Origin: Chitinophagaceae bacterium
GTDB taxonomy: Bacteria > Bacteroidota > Bacteroidia > Chitinophagales > Chitinophagaceae
DNA length: 6,046 nucleotides
Assembly (NCBI GenBank): GCA_016787105.1
Contig: JAEUVI010000498.1
Location: 1-6,046 of the forward strand
Direction: 5' to 3'
The number at the start of each line of letters is the position of its first letter. Positions within the stretch are counted from its first letter, which is position 1. The position numbers were made by a program, and so were the translations under genes. Positions 1-5,333 of this stretch are shown here, one piece after another. The notes below the pieces were generated by a model. It worked only from the letters and a program-made list of their open reading frames with translations, had not been told where the DNA came from and ran no database searches.

Positions 1-2
1 GT

Positions 3-92
3 GGCAAACTCAAAAAAGGAGATAAAATATTTTTACTCGTTCCGGAAAGTTCCCGGTTTTCTTATATGTACGGATTGCTGACGGTAGTGTAG
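3..92 (+). CDS. 3-oxoacyl-ACP synthase III-like protein, C-terminal end only
   Basis: The window opens inside a reading frame that ends at a TAG at 90-92 and gives 29 residues, beginning GKLKKGDKIFLLVPESSRF and ending in LLTVV. The pattern 'G-x-x-K-x-GD-K-I-x-x-x-VPES-x-RF ... LTVV-stop' matches the extreme C-terminus of the KAS III (FabH/DarB-like) proteins found in Bacteroidota resorcinol and aryl polyene loci; this is recognition from family knowledge. The catalytic Cys-His-Asn residues lie upstream of the window and cannot be checked. KAS III enzymes start chains or condense two acyl units, so the placement fits a fatty-acid-like biosynthetic locus. The start is outside the window. The alternative is an unrelated protein with a chance match, since only a short tail is visible. 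Confidence 0.72.
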   Translation, partial: GKLKKGDKIFLLVPESSRFSYMYGLLTVV

Positions 93-142
93 AGCCGAAA
101 GCCAGATGTCTGAAGTAAGAAATCAGCAATGTTCTATTAAGA

Positions 143-207
143 AAATATTTCTCTGTAGAGGAGTTTTCCGAACCCTGGTTTCGGATATCAGATCTCAAAT
201 ATTTCTC
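143..207. repeat. 11-base direct repeat AAATATTTCTC, two copies
   Basis: The 11-mer AAATATTTCTC occurs at 143-153 and again at 197-207, with start positions 54 bases apart and flanking the hairpin at 167-185. The second copy ends two bases before the ATG at 210. Both copies are AT-rich, so chance is a real possibility; a regulator half-site pair is the alternative. Confidence 0.3.
167..185. repeat. Imperfect inverted repeat (TCCGAACC / GGTTTCGGA)
   Basis: TCCGAACC, a two-base CT loop, then GGTTTCGGA forms an eight-pair stem with a single bulged T. It lies 25 bases before the next start codon. The outer TCCGA/TCGGA core is shared with a second inverted repeat at 2432-2443 in another gap of this same locus. 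It is not followed by a run of T, so it is not a standard terminator. It could be a regulator site, an RNA processing hairpin or a dispersed intergenic palindrome. Confidence 0.5.
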
Positions 208-209
208 CA

Positions 210-617
210 ATGAAAAAAGAAGAAATTCCACAGGATGATGGCGCTTTGAATAAGCTTACCAAAGAGCTTTCATATGCCGTTGATGAAAAAGGCAACTATA
301 CTACCGGGCTCAGTACGGGTTGGGAAGTAAAAATTACCGCTTTAGATGTTGCCTGGAACGATATTGAGAAAAGAATAAATGATGCACACCAGAAAGTCGT
401 AAACGGAGAAGCAAGCCCCATTTTATATTTTATGGAATTGAAGCTGATGGATCTTTCAATTGTTTCTTCCTATACAGGCTTTTGGAAATGGCAGATCAAA
501 CGGCATCTTAAACCTTCAGTTTTTAAAAGCTTAAGTGATAGTAAGCTGAAGAAGTATGCGGACATATTCGAAATCACGGTACAGGAATTAAAAACTATGA
601 AGAAAAATGACGCTTGA
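210..617 (+). CDS. Conserved-looking hypothetical protein, 135 aa, partner of the BtrH-like gene
   Basis: This encodes a 135-residue, soluble, largely helical-looking protein of unknown function. I see no signal peptide, clear membrane segment, metal site or nucleotide motif. The most distinctive part is the second half: residues 69-101 (SPILYFMELKLMDLSI, then SSYTGFWKWQIKRHLKP), with an aromatic cluster FWKW near 91-94, then a leucine/lysine-rich helix ending FEITVQELKTM. Small proteins of this style sit next to BtrH-like genes in related Bacteroidota loci as far as I recall; that is memory, not a search. ATG at 210 is the only plausible start, because the frame is closed by TAG at 156-158 and no other ATG, GTG or TTG lies between. 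There is no Shine-Dalgarno sequence, normal for this phylum. Its 3' end overlaps the BtrH-like gene by 11 bases, which suggests coupled translation and a shared task, perhaps as an adaptor or subunit. Confidence 0.82.
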   Translation: MKKEEIPQDDGALNKLTKELSYAVDEKGNYTTGLSTGWEVKITALDVAWNDIEKRINDAHQKVVNGEASPILYFMELKLMDLSIVSSYTGFWKWQIKRHLKPSVFKSLSDSKLKKYADIFEITVQELKTMKKNDA

Positions 618-1626
618 TTTTAAACATATACAGGCAGCACATTGCGAAAACGGGGTTACAACAAGTTTGTTACAACATAACGGCGTAGAAAAAATAACTG
701 AACCATTGGCATTCGGAATAGGATCAGGTTTGTTTTATATCTACATCCCGTTCATGGTAATTAATAATGGCCCTGCTATTTCTTTTCGTACACAGCCGGG
801 CCTGATTTTTAAAAGAACCTGCAAAGCCCTTGGCATTCCTGTTTATCGTAAAAAATTTTCATCGCATGAAAAGGCAATGGAAGCGTTGGATGATTGTATA
901 AAAAAAGGCATCCCCGCGGCCTGCCAGGTAGGCGTGTACTATCTTACTTATTTTCCAAAAGAATATCGTTTTCATTTCAACGCACATAACCTGATCGTTT
1001 TTGGAAAAGAAAATGACAATTATCTCATTAGCGATCCGGTCATGGAAGGAACGGCTACACTTACCAGTTATGAACTGGAACGGGTACGGTTTGCAAAGGG
1101 AGCATTTGCACCAAGAGGGCAATTGTATTACCCGATGGAGAAAAAAATAGTAACTGACGACCAGATCAGGCAGGGAATTAAAACAGGCATAAAAAGAAAT
1201 GTGCGTGACATGTTGCGTATTCCCGGGCCTATAGCAGGAGTAAAAGGAATTGTTTTCACAGCAAACAGGATAAAGAAATGGCGGGATAAGCTCGGGCCGG
1301 AAAAATCACGCAGCTACCTCGCACAGTTGGTACGTATGCAGGAAGAGATAGGAACAGGCGGAGGCGGCTTCAGGTTTATTTATGGCGCATTCCTGCAGCA
1401 GGCCCATGCATACTTTCCCGCAAATGATGAATTGATGAAACTATCAGCCACTTTTACAAAAGCCGGAGATATGTGGCGAAATGCTGCGGTACAAGCATCC
1501 GGTATATACAAAGGTAGATTGACAGCGCAGCAGGATTATGACACAATGGGCGATATGATGATTGAGATTGCCGCATTGGAAAAACAGGCATTCATTGATT
1601 TATCCAACATCAAATGGAGTAAATGA
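607..1626 (+). CDS. BtrH N-terminal / DUF4872-type protein, putative ACP-dependent acyltransferase
   Basis: The 339 residues match the two-part architecture of BtrH-like proteins. The N-terminal part (about 9-175) has a papain-like layout: AAHCENGVTTSLL with candidate nucleophile Cys13, FNAHNLIVFG with His127, and YLISDPV with Asp143. The C-terminal part (about 185-335) is helical and contains EIGTGGGGFRFIYGAFL (247-263), the signature I associate with DUF4872. The namesake BtrH transfers a gamma-glutamyl-AHBA side chain from an acyl carrier protein to ribostamycin in butirosin synthesis. By analogy this protein could move an acyl chain from the carrier protein encoded downstream onto an acceptor; the acceptor is not evident. 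A peptidase or amidase role is the alternative. No signal peptide is seen, so it should be cytoplasmic. It starts inside the end of the 135-aa gene and ends in an ATGA overlap with the ATPase gene, so the three are probably co-translated. The family call is firm; the exact reaction is inferred. Confidence 0.85.
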   Translation: MTLDFKHIQAAHCENGVTTSLLQHNGVEKITEPLAFGIGSGLFYIYIPFMVINNGPAISFRTQPGLIFKRTCKALGIPVYRKKFSSHEKAMEALDDCIKKGIPAACQVGVYYLTYFPKEYRFHFNAHNLIVFGKENDNYLISDPVMEGTATLTSYELERVRFAKGAFAPRGQLYYPMEKKIVTDDQIRQGIKTGIKRNVRDMLRIPGPIAGVKGIVFTANRIKKWRDKLGPEKSRSYLAQLVRMQEEIGTGGGGFRFIYGAFLQQAHAYFPANDELMKLSATFTKAGDMWRNAAVQASGIYKGRLTAQQDYDTMGDMMIEIAALEKQAFIDLSNIKWSK

Positions 1627-2366
1627 GTCTTGCCATCAGTATAGAGGATCTTAGTTTTGGTTACAAAGATCAACAACGGAAAAATTTCTCTCACTTACAT
1701 CTTCATATTCAAAAAGGAGAAAGATTCGGAATTTTCGGGCCTAACGGTGCAGGTAAAACCACACTGATGAATATCATGACGGGGTTACTGGAATATGAAT
1801 CCGGCTCTGTAAAACTATTGGGGCACGAAGTAAAGAATAATAAAAAAAATATCACAAAGCTATTTGGGTTCGTACCGCAGGATTTTTCATTTTATCATGA
1901 ATTAAGCCCTGCGGAAAACATGGAGTTCTTTGGCGCATGGGCAGGATTGAACAAAAAGCAGATTCAGCGAAAAATAACAGAATTACTTACTGTGCTTGGA
2001 CTTGAAGATGTGCGTAATAAGCCTGTACAAAAATTTTCCGGTGGCATGAAGCGCAGGATTAATCTCGCAATAGCTGTAATGAATGAACCCCAGGTTTTGT
2101 TTATGGATGAACCAACCGTGGGAGTAGATGTACAAACACGAAATGCCATTATAGAGTATTTAAAGGAATTGAATAAAAAAGGAACAACACTGGTATACAC
2201 GTCGCATCAACTAAGTGAAGCAGAACAACTGTGTGAACGAATCGCATTGATAGATGAAGGAAAAATAGTAGCTAACGATACTTTAATCAATTTATATAAA
2301 GAACATCAGCAGGATGGGCTGGAGAAATTATTTTTGGAATTGACAGGAAAGGAATTCAGGGACTGA
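1623..2366 (+). CDS. ABC transporter ATP-binding protein
   Basis: A 247-residue ATPase with every ABC motif in place: Walker A GPNGAGKTT (39-47, Lys45), Q-loop Gln86 in FVPQDFSFY, signature FSGGMKRR (138-145), Walker B VLFMDEP (158-164, catalytic Glu163), D-loop VGVD (166-169) and switch His195 in YTSHQ. The layout and the FSGGMKRRINLAIA signature resemble the subfamily pairing with ABC-2 permeases that export drugs, lipids or polyketides (DrrA/CcmA-like). Length is normal for a single nucleotide-binding domain, so a dimer is expected. Its ATG overlaps the stop of the BtrH-like gene (ATGA), indicating translational coupling. The permease gene follows after 89 bases. It most likely powers export, or flipping across the inner membrane, of the product of this locus; the substrate cannot be read from sequence. 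Confidence 0.95.
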   Translation: MSLAISIEDLSFGYKDQQRKNFSHLHLHIQKGERFGIFGPNGAGKTTLMNIMTGLLEYESGSVKLLGHEVKNNKKNITKLFGFVPQDFSFYHELSPAENMEFFGAWAGLNKKQIQRKITELLTVLGLEDVRNKPVQKFSGGMKRRINLAIAVMNEPQVLFMDEPTVGVDVQTRNAIIEYLKELNKKGTTLVYTSHQLSEAEQLCERIALIDEGKIVANDTLINLYKEHQQDGLEKLFLELTGKEFRD

Positions 2367-2455
2367 GACAGGATGCCGGAATTACGAGGTCGGAAAGAGA
2401 CTTAATACAAGGTATCTTTTGATCTCCTACATCCGACTTCGGAACTCATCATATT
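2367..2455. other. 89-base gap between ATPase and permease genes
   Basis: This gap is unusually long for an ATPase/permease pair that is otherwise tightly organised. It contains the inverted repeat at 2385-2441 and a string TATCTTTTG at 2413-2421, one base off the Bacteroidota -7 consensus TAnnTTTG and without a visible -33 element, so only a weak promoter candidate. No small gene is supported. No T-run follows either stem. Confidence 0.5.
2385..2443. repeat. Inverted repeat CGAGGTCGGA / TCCGACTTCG with nested palindrome
   Basis: CGAGGTCGGA at 2385-2394 pairs with TCCGACTTCG at 2432-2441 over ten positions with one G-T wobble, enclosing 37 bases. The right arm also folds on itself: TCCGA-CT-TCGGA at 2432-2443 is a five-pair stem with a CT loop. 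The same TCCGA...TCGGA core and CT loop occur in the gap at 167-185, so the motif is used twice in this locus. It could be an mRNA hairpin between transporter genes, a mobile-type intergenic palindrome, or a regulator site. It lacks the T-tract of a terminator. Confidence 0.55.
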
Positions 2456-3736
2456 ATGTTCAAGTTAAAAGCGACCATATTAAAAGATATACGAATCTTA
2501 TTGCGCGACAAGATTGGTCTCGTGATAATGTTTGCGATGCCAATCCTGCTCGCAATTGTTATCACCAGCGTGCAAAACAGTACGTTTGAACTGGTAAATG
2601 AAAATAAAATCCCTCTGCTTGTTTACAATAAAGACAAAGGCGAAACCGGGAAAGAACTTATTACAGCACTTCAGAAAATCGGCATATTTGAGTTGCACCA
2701 GTTAAGCGGCGAGTACAGCGAAAAAGATATTGCTGAGAAGATGCACAATAAAGATGCACTTGTTGCAATAGTAGTGCCCGGCGATTATTCTGCCGAAGTA
2801 TTGCGTAAAGCAAAAAATGTAACCCGCGAAGCGTTAAAGAAATTGGATATCGGAACAGATTCCATGCTAATAAAATCATCTGCAGAAACCCCTCTTACGT
2901 TGTACTATCACCCTGTATTGCAGCAATCGTTCCGCAATTCTATTGACGGCGCCATTAAAAGCTCCCTGCAGTTGATACAAAGTAAATTCATTGTAAAAAA
3001 CCTGTACCAGGAAGTAAATGAAGAAGCGATTCCAGATTCATTGGAAACGCAGATACTTTCCAATCAAACACCTATAAATGAAATACCGGTTTCTAAAGAC
3101 GGCAGCCGTACCATACCAACAGCATCACAACACAATGTGCCGGCATGGACAATATTTGCCATGTTCTTTATTGTTATTTCTTTGGGCAGCAGTATTGTGA
3201 GAGAAAAACAAAGTGGCAGTTTTACAAGATTGAGAACACTACCTACGAGTTTTGCTGTGGCATTATTATCAAAACAAATAACCTACCTGCTTGTAACACT
3301 GATGCAGGCCATTGTAATTTTTTCAATCGGTATCTGGTTATTTCCAAAAATGGGATTGCCCGCACTAAATCTTCCTGCTGATAAAGCGGCATTGTTACTG
3401 GTTACATTAATATGTGGTTGGTGCGCTACCAGTTTTGCCATATGCATCGGCGTATTTGCACAAACACAGGAACAGGCCAACGGTATAGGAGCCGTATCTA
3501 TTGTTTTACTCGCGGCTATCGGTGGCTTACTGGTACCATCATTCGCTATGCCGTCTTCATTCCGTTATATTATGCAGTTATCACCATTGCATTGGTGCCT
3601 TGAAGCATTTTATGGACTATTTTTAGAAGGAGGAAAACTTAGAGATATTTTACTGAATATTTTACCTTTATTAGCTATAACTATACTATTGCAGTTATTG
3701 GCAGTTTACGGACTGAAAAGAAAAAATTTAATTTGA
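2456..3736 (+). CDS. ABC-2 type transporter permease
   Basis: The 426-residue membrane protein has the classical ABC-2 (ABC2_membrane_3-like) plan: a short basic cytoplasmic N-terminus (KDIRILLRDK), a first membrane helix at about 20-38, a large loop at about 40-225 expected to lie outside the inner membrane, then five helices near 228-248, 273-295, 311-334, 343-364 and 399-419. The stretch VREKQSGSFTRLRTLP (248-263) after the second helix is the cytoplasmic coupling region typical of these permeases (RE-x-x-x-G-x-x-x-RL-x-x-x-P). Six helices and about 425 residues fit a half-transporter that dimerises and binds two copies of the ATPase encoded just upstream. Exporters of this type move lipids, polyketides or drugs; in this setting a pigment-like or acyl product is the natural guess. 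ATG at 2456 directly precedes MFKLKATILKDI, a normal family start; no Shine-Dalgarno is seen. Confidence 0.92.
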   Translation: MFKLKATILKDIRILLRDKIGLVIMFAMPILLAIVITSVQNSTFELVNENKIPLLVYNKDKGETGKELITALQKIGIFELHQLSGEYSEKDIAEKMHNKDALVAIVVPGDYSAEVLRKAKNVTREALKKLDIGTDSMLIKSSAETPLTLYYHPVLQQSFRNSIDGAIKSSLQLIQSKFIVKNLYQEVNEEAIPDSLETQILSNQTPINEIPVSKDGSRTIPTASQHNVPAWTIFAMFFIVISLGSSIVREKQSGSFTRLRTLPTSFAVALLSKQITYLLVTLMQAIVIFSIGIWLFPKMGLPALNLPADKAALLLVTLICGWCATSFAICIGVFAQTQEQANGIGAVSIVLLAAIGGLLVPSFAMPSSFRYIMQLSPLHWCLEAFYGLFLEGGKLRDILLNILPLLAITILLQLLAVYGLKRKNLI

Positions 3737-3746
3737 TATTTACACC

Positions 3747-4010
3747 ATGGAAAAAGAACAGTTAAAAGAGCAACTAAAAAAACAGATTGTAGAGTTTTTG
3801 AATCTTACCCATACTAAACCGGAAGATATAAAAAACGACGAACCCCTTTTCGGTGAGGGCCTGGGACTGGATTCAATCGACTCGATAGAGTTGATAGTAT
3901 TGCTTTCCAGGGAGTATGGCATAAATATCCAGGATCCGAAAGAAGGCCGTAAAGTATTAGTTGATGTCAATACAATGGCCGACTATATTGAAAAGCACCG
4001 TACCAAGTAG
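3747..4010 (+). CDS. Acyl carrier protein (phosphopantetheine-binding)
   Basis: An 87-residue acidic, helical carrier protein. The attachment motif GLGLDSIDSIEL (38-49) gives Ser43 as the phosphopantetheine site; the second serine, Ser46, is not in the conserved position. Helix I (about 4-20), the loop FGEGLGLDS, helix II (about 43-56, SIDSIELIVLLSREY) and the C-terminal helix MADYIEKH are all present. Length and motif resemble the dedicated carriers of aryl polyene and type II polyketide systems more than a housekeeping AcpP, which usually has DSLD. It would hold the growing acyl chain for the ketosynthases downstream, and could be the donor for the BtrH-like protein upstream. It starts 10 bases after the permease stop, so it belongs to the same transcript. 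It needs a phosphopantetheinyl transferase, which is not in the window. Confidence 0.93.
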   Translation: MEKEQLKEQLKKQIVEFLNLTHTKPEDIKNDEPLFGEGLGLDSIDSIELIVLLSREYGINIQDPKEGRKVLVDVNTMADYIEKHRTK

Positions 4011-4037
4011 CAGTGTTATTTGCCGTGTGCGTCAGCT

Positions 4038-4052
4038 TCCTATTTCATAGGA
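4038..4052. repeat. Short hairpin TCCTAT-TTC-ATAGGA
   Basis: A perfect six-pair stem with a three-base loop, 27 bases after the carrier-protein stop. It is weak (mostly A-T pairs) and has no T-tract after it. It might protect or slow the end of an upstream mRNA, or be chance. Confidence 0.35.
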
Positions 4053-4099
4053 TCGCCTGTTGTGTCACTCACTTGTACGTTCCGGTTTTATGGCATCAG

Positions 4100-4109
4100 A
4101 TACATGTAT
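4100..4109. promoter_or_regulatory. Perfect palindrome ATACATGTAT, possible regulator site
   Basis: A ten-base perfect palindrome lying 33 bases before the GTG start of the ketosynthase gene. Its place upstream of a likely transcriptional sub-unit and its two-fold symmetry are compatible with a dimeric repressor or activator site. Ten bases in AT-rich DNA can arise by chance, and no regulator gene is in the window, so this is tentative. Confidence 0.25.
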
Positions 4110-4142
4110 ATTCTTCATTAATTATAAGCAGTTATTCAAACA

Positions 4143-5330
4143 GTGAGCAAGGTATTTGTTACAGGTATAGGTATGATAACGGCGATCGGGGATAATGTGC
4201 CCGCCAATCGGGATGCTCTGATAAAAGCCAGGTGCGGTATTTCTCACCTTGAACTTTTTTCTACAAAATATGCCGGCCTTCTTCCCTGCGGAGAAATAAA
4301 AACAACAACAAAAGACTTACAAAAAAAATTAACCGCTTACGAAAAAGGAGTAACACGCACTACACTGTTAGCCCTTCATGCATTTGAAGAAGCGATTGCA
4401 GACGCTGCCCTTTCAAAAGAAATTCTTTTATCAGAAAATACAGCTCTCATCGGCGCCAGTACAGTGGGCGGTATGTGCCTTACTGATGAGCTATATCATG
4501 ATGCAAATAAAAGCGAAAATGGCTCAGAATACCTTGCTTCATACGATTGCAGTGCGGCTGCTATCTATTTACAACAACGGTTTCAGGTGGGAGGTATTAT
4601 CAACACGATCAATACGGCTTGTTCATCTTCAGCCAACTCTGTTATGTATGGTGCCCGATTGATCAAAAATGGTTTGGCAGACAGGGCAATAGTTGGTGGT
4701 TCAGATAGCCTGGCAAAATTCACTATCAATGGTTTTAAATCCCTTCATATTTTATCCAATGAGTTTTGTACTCCATTTGATAAGGACCGGAAAGGATTAA
4801 ATCTTGGGGAGGGAGCCGCATTTTTAGTATTAGAAAAAGAAGAAAATATTAAAGGGAGAAAAGTGTATGCAGAAGTAACAGGGTATGGCAATAGCAACGA
4901 TTCTTACCACCCTTCATCTATATCTGACGATGGCGACGGACCTTTTTTATCAATGAGTGCAGCATTGAACGTGGCAGGCCTGGATCCAGCGGATATCAGC
5001 TTCATAAATGCACATGGTACTGCTACTGAAAATAATGATGAAACCGAAAGCCGGGCAATGATCCGGTTGTTTAACACCCCGCCGGCGTTTGCTTCTACCA
5101 AAGCGAATACAGGCCATACGCTTGGGGCAGCTGGCGCTGTTGAAGCGATATATAGCATCCTTAACCTTCATTACCAGGAAATATACCCGGCAATCCATTT
5201 CACAAACCCGATTGAATCTACAGGATTAAAACCGGTTGGCGCATACTTACAAACGCCTCTAAAGCATATTATGTCAAACTCATTCGGGTTCGGAGGAAAT
5301 TGTTCTTCACTTATTTTTTCAAAATCCTGA
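4143..5330 (+). CDS. FabF-like beta-ketoacyl-ACP synthase, catalytically complete
   Basis: A 395-residue thiolase-fold condensing enzyme with the full Cys-His-His triad: Cys160 in NTACSSSANSV, His291 in INAHGTATENND and His325 in ANTGHTLGAAG. The start MSKVFVTGIGMITAIG and the end MSNSFGFGGNCSSLIF are family hallmarks, and NLGEGAAFLVLE (220-231) is also conserved. It would perform decarboxylative condensation of malonyl-ACP with an acyl chain on the carrier protein encoded upstream. The segment NDSYHPSS-x-SDDGDG (252-266) is like ketosynthases of aryl polyene loci (ApeO/ApeR-like), which I infer rather than prove. The start is GTG at 4143: a TAA at 4125-4127 closes the frame and no ATG, GTG or TTG lies between. 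No Shine-Dalgarno is present. The next ketosynthase-like gene begins three bases after its stop, which suggests a heterodimer of equal-stoichiometry subunits. A primary fatty-acid FabF is less likely given the neighbours. Confidence 0.94.
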   Translation: MSKVFVTGIGMITAIGDNVPANRDALIKARCGISHLELFSTKYAGLLPCGEIKTTTKDLQKKLTAYEKGVTRTTLLALHAFEEAIADAALSKEILLSENTALIGASTVGGMCLTDELYHDANKSENGSEYLASYDCSAAAIYLQQRFQVGGIINTINTACSSSANSVMYGARLIKNGLADRAIVGGSDSLAKFTINGFKSLHILSNEFCTPFDKDRKGLNLGEGAAFLVLEKEENIKGRKVYAEVTGYGNSNDSYHPSSISDDGDGPFLSMSAALNVAGLDPADISFINAHGTATENNDETESRAMIRLFNTPPAFASTKANTGHTLGAAGAVEAIYSILNLHYQEIYPAIHFTNPIESTGLKPVGAYLQTPLKHIMSNSFGFGGNCSSLIFSKS

Positions 5331-5333
5331 CGC

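Larger units (their letters stand above)
93..209. other. Intergenic gap before the 135-aa gene
   Basis: These 117 bases hold no open frame that reads as a gene; the frame of the next gene has stops at 111-113, 138-140 and 156-158. The gap contains an imperfect hairpin (167-185) and an 11-base direct repeat (143-153 and 197-207). I looked for the Bacteroidota -7 element (TAnnTTTG) and found no good match, so no promoter is called, although a promoter for the downstream genes could lie here. No U-tract follows the hairpin, so there is no convincing intrinsic terminator for the KAS III gene. Confidence 0.6.
4011..4142. other. 132-base gap before the ketosynthase gene
   Basis: This is the largest gap in the window. 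It holds a six-pair stem with a three-base loop (TCCTAT-TTC-ATAGGA, 4038-4052) and a ten-base perfect palindrome ATACATGTAT (4100-4109). The stem is followed by TCGCCTG, not a T-run, so it is not an intrinsic terminator. No good TAnnTTTG promoter element is visible. A short open frame crosses the gap from 4013 into the ketosynthase gene, but its protein looks like noise. The gap may hold the control point that separates the carrier/transport half from the ketosynthase half. Confidence 0.5.

Noticed and set aside
10..231. Minus-strand open frame of 73 codons over the first gap
   Set aside because: It lies antisense across the KAS III tail and the intergenic gap, has no recognisable protein character, and its start region overlaps the start of a convincing + strand gene.
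607..1626. Evidence for an aminoglycoside (butirosin-like) cluster
   Set aside because: BtrH-like domains occur well outside butirosin synthesis. No sugar, aminocyclitol or AHBA genes are in the window, while ketosynthases and a polyene-type carrier protein are.
3145..3381. Plus-strand open frame of 78 codons inside the permease gene
   Set aside because: It is an out-of-frame shadow of the permease, whose membrane helices and coupling motif occupy the same bases in the correct frame.
4038..4052. Intrinsic terminator after the carrier-protein gene
   Set aside because: The stem is short and AT-rich and is followed by TCGCCTG instead of a T-tract, so it does not meet the usual terminator pattern.
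4013..4195. Plus-strand 60-codon open frame in the gap before the ketosynthase gene
   Set aside because: The composition (Cys/His/Ser/Tyr-rich) looks like translated noncoding DNA, and it runs out of frame into the real ketosynthase gene. A small membrane peptide is not supported.
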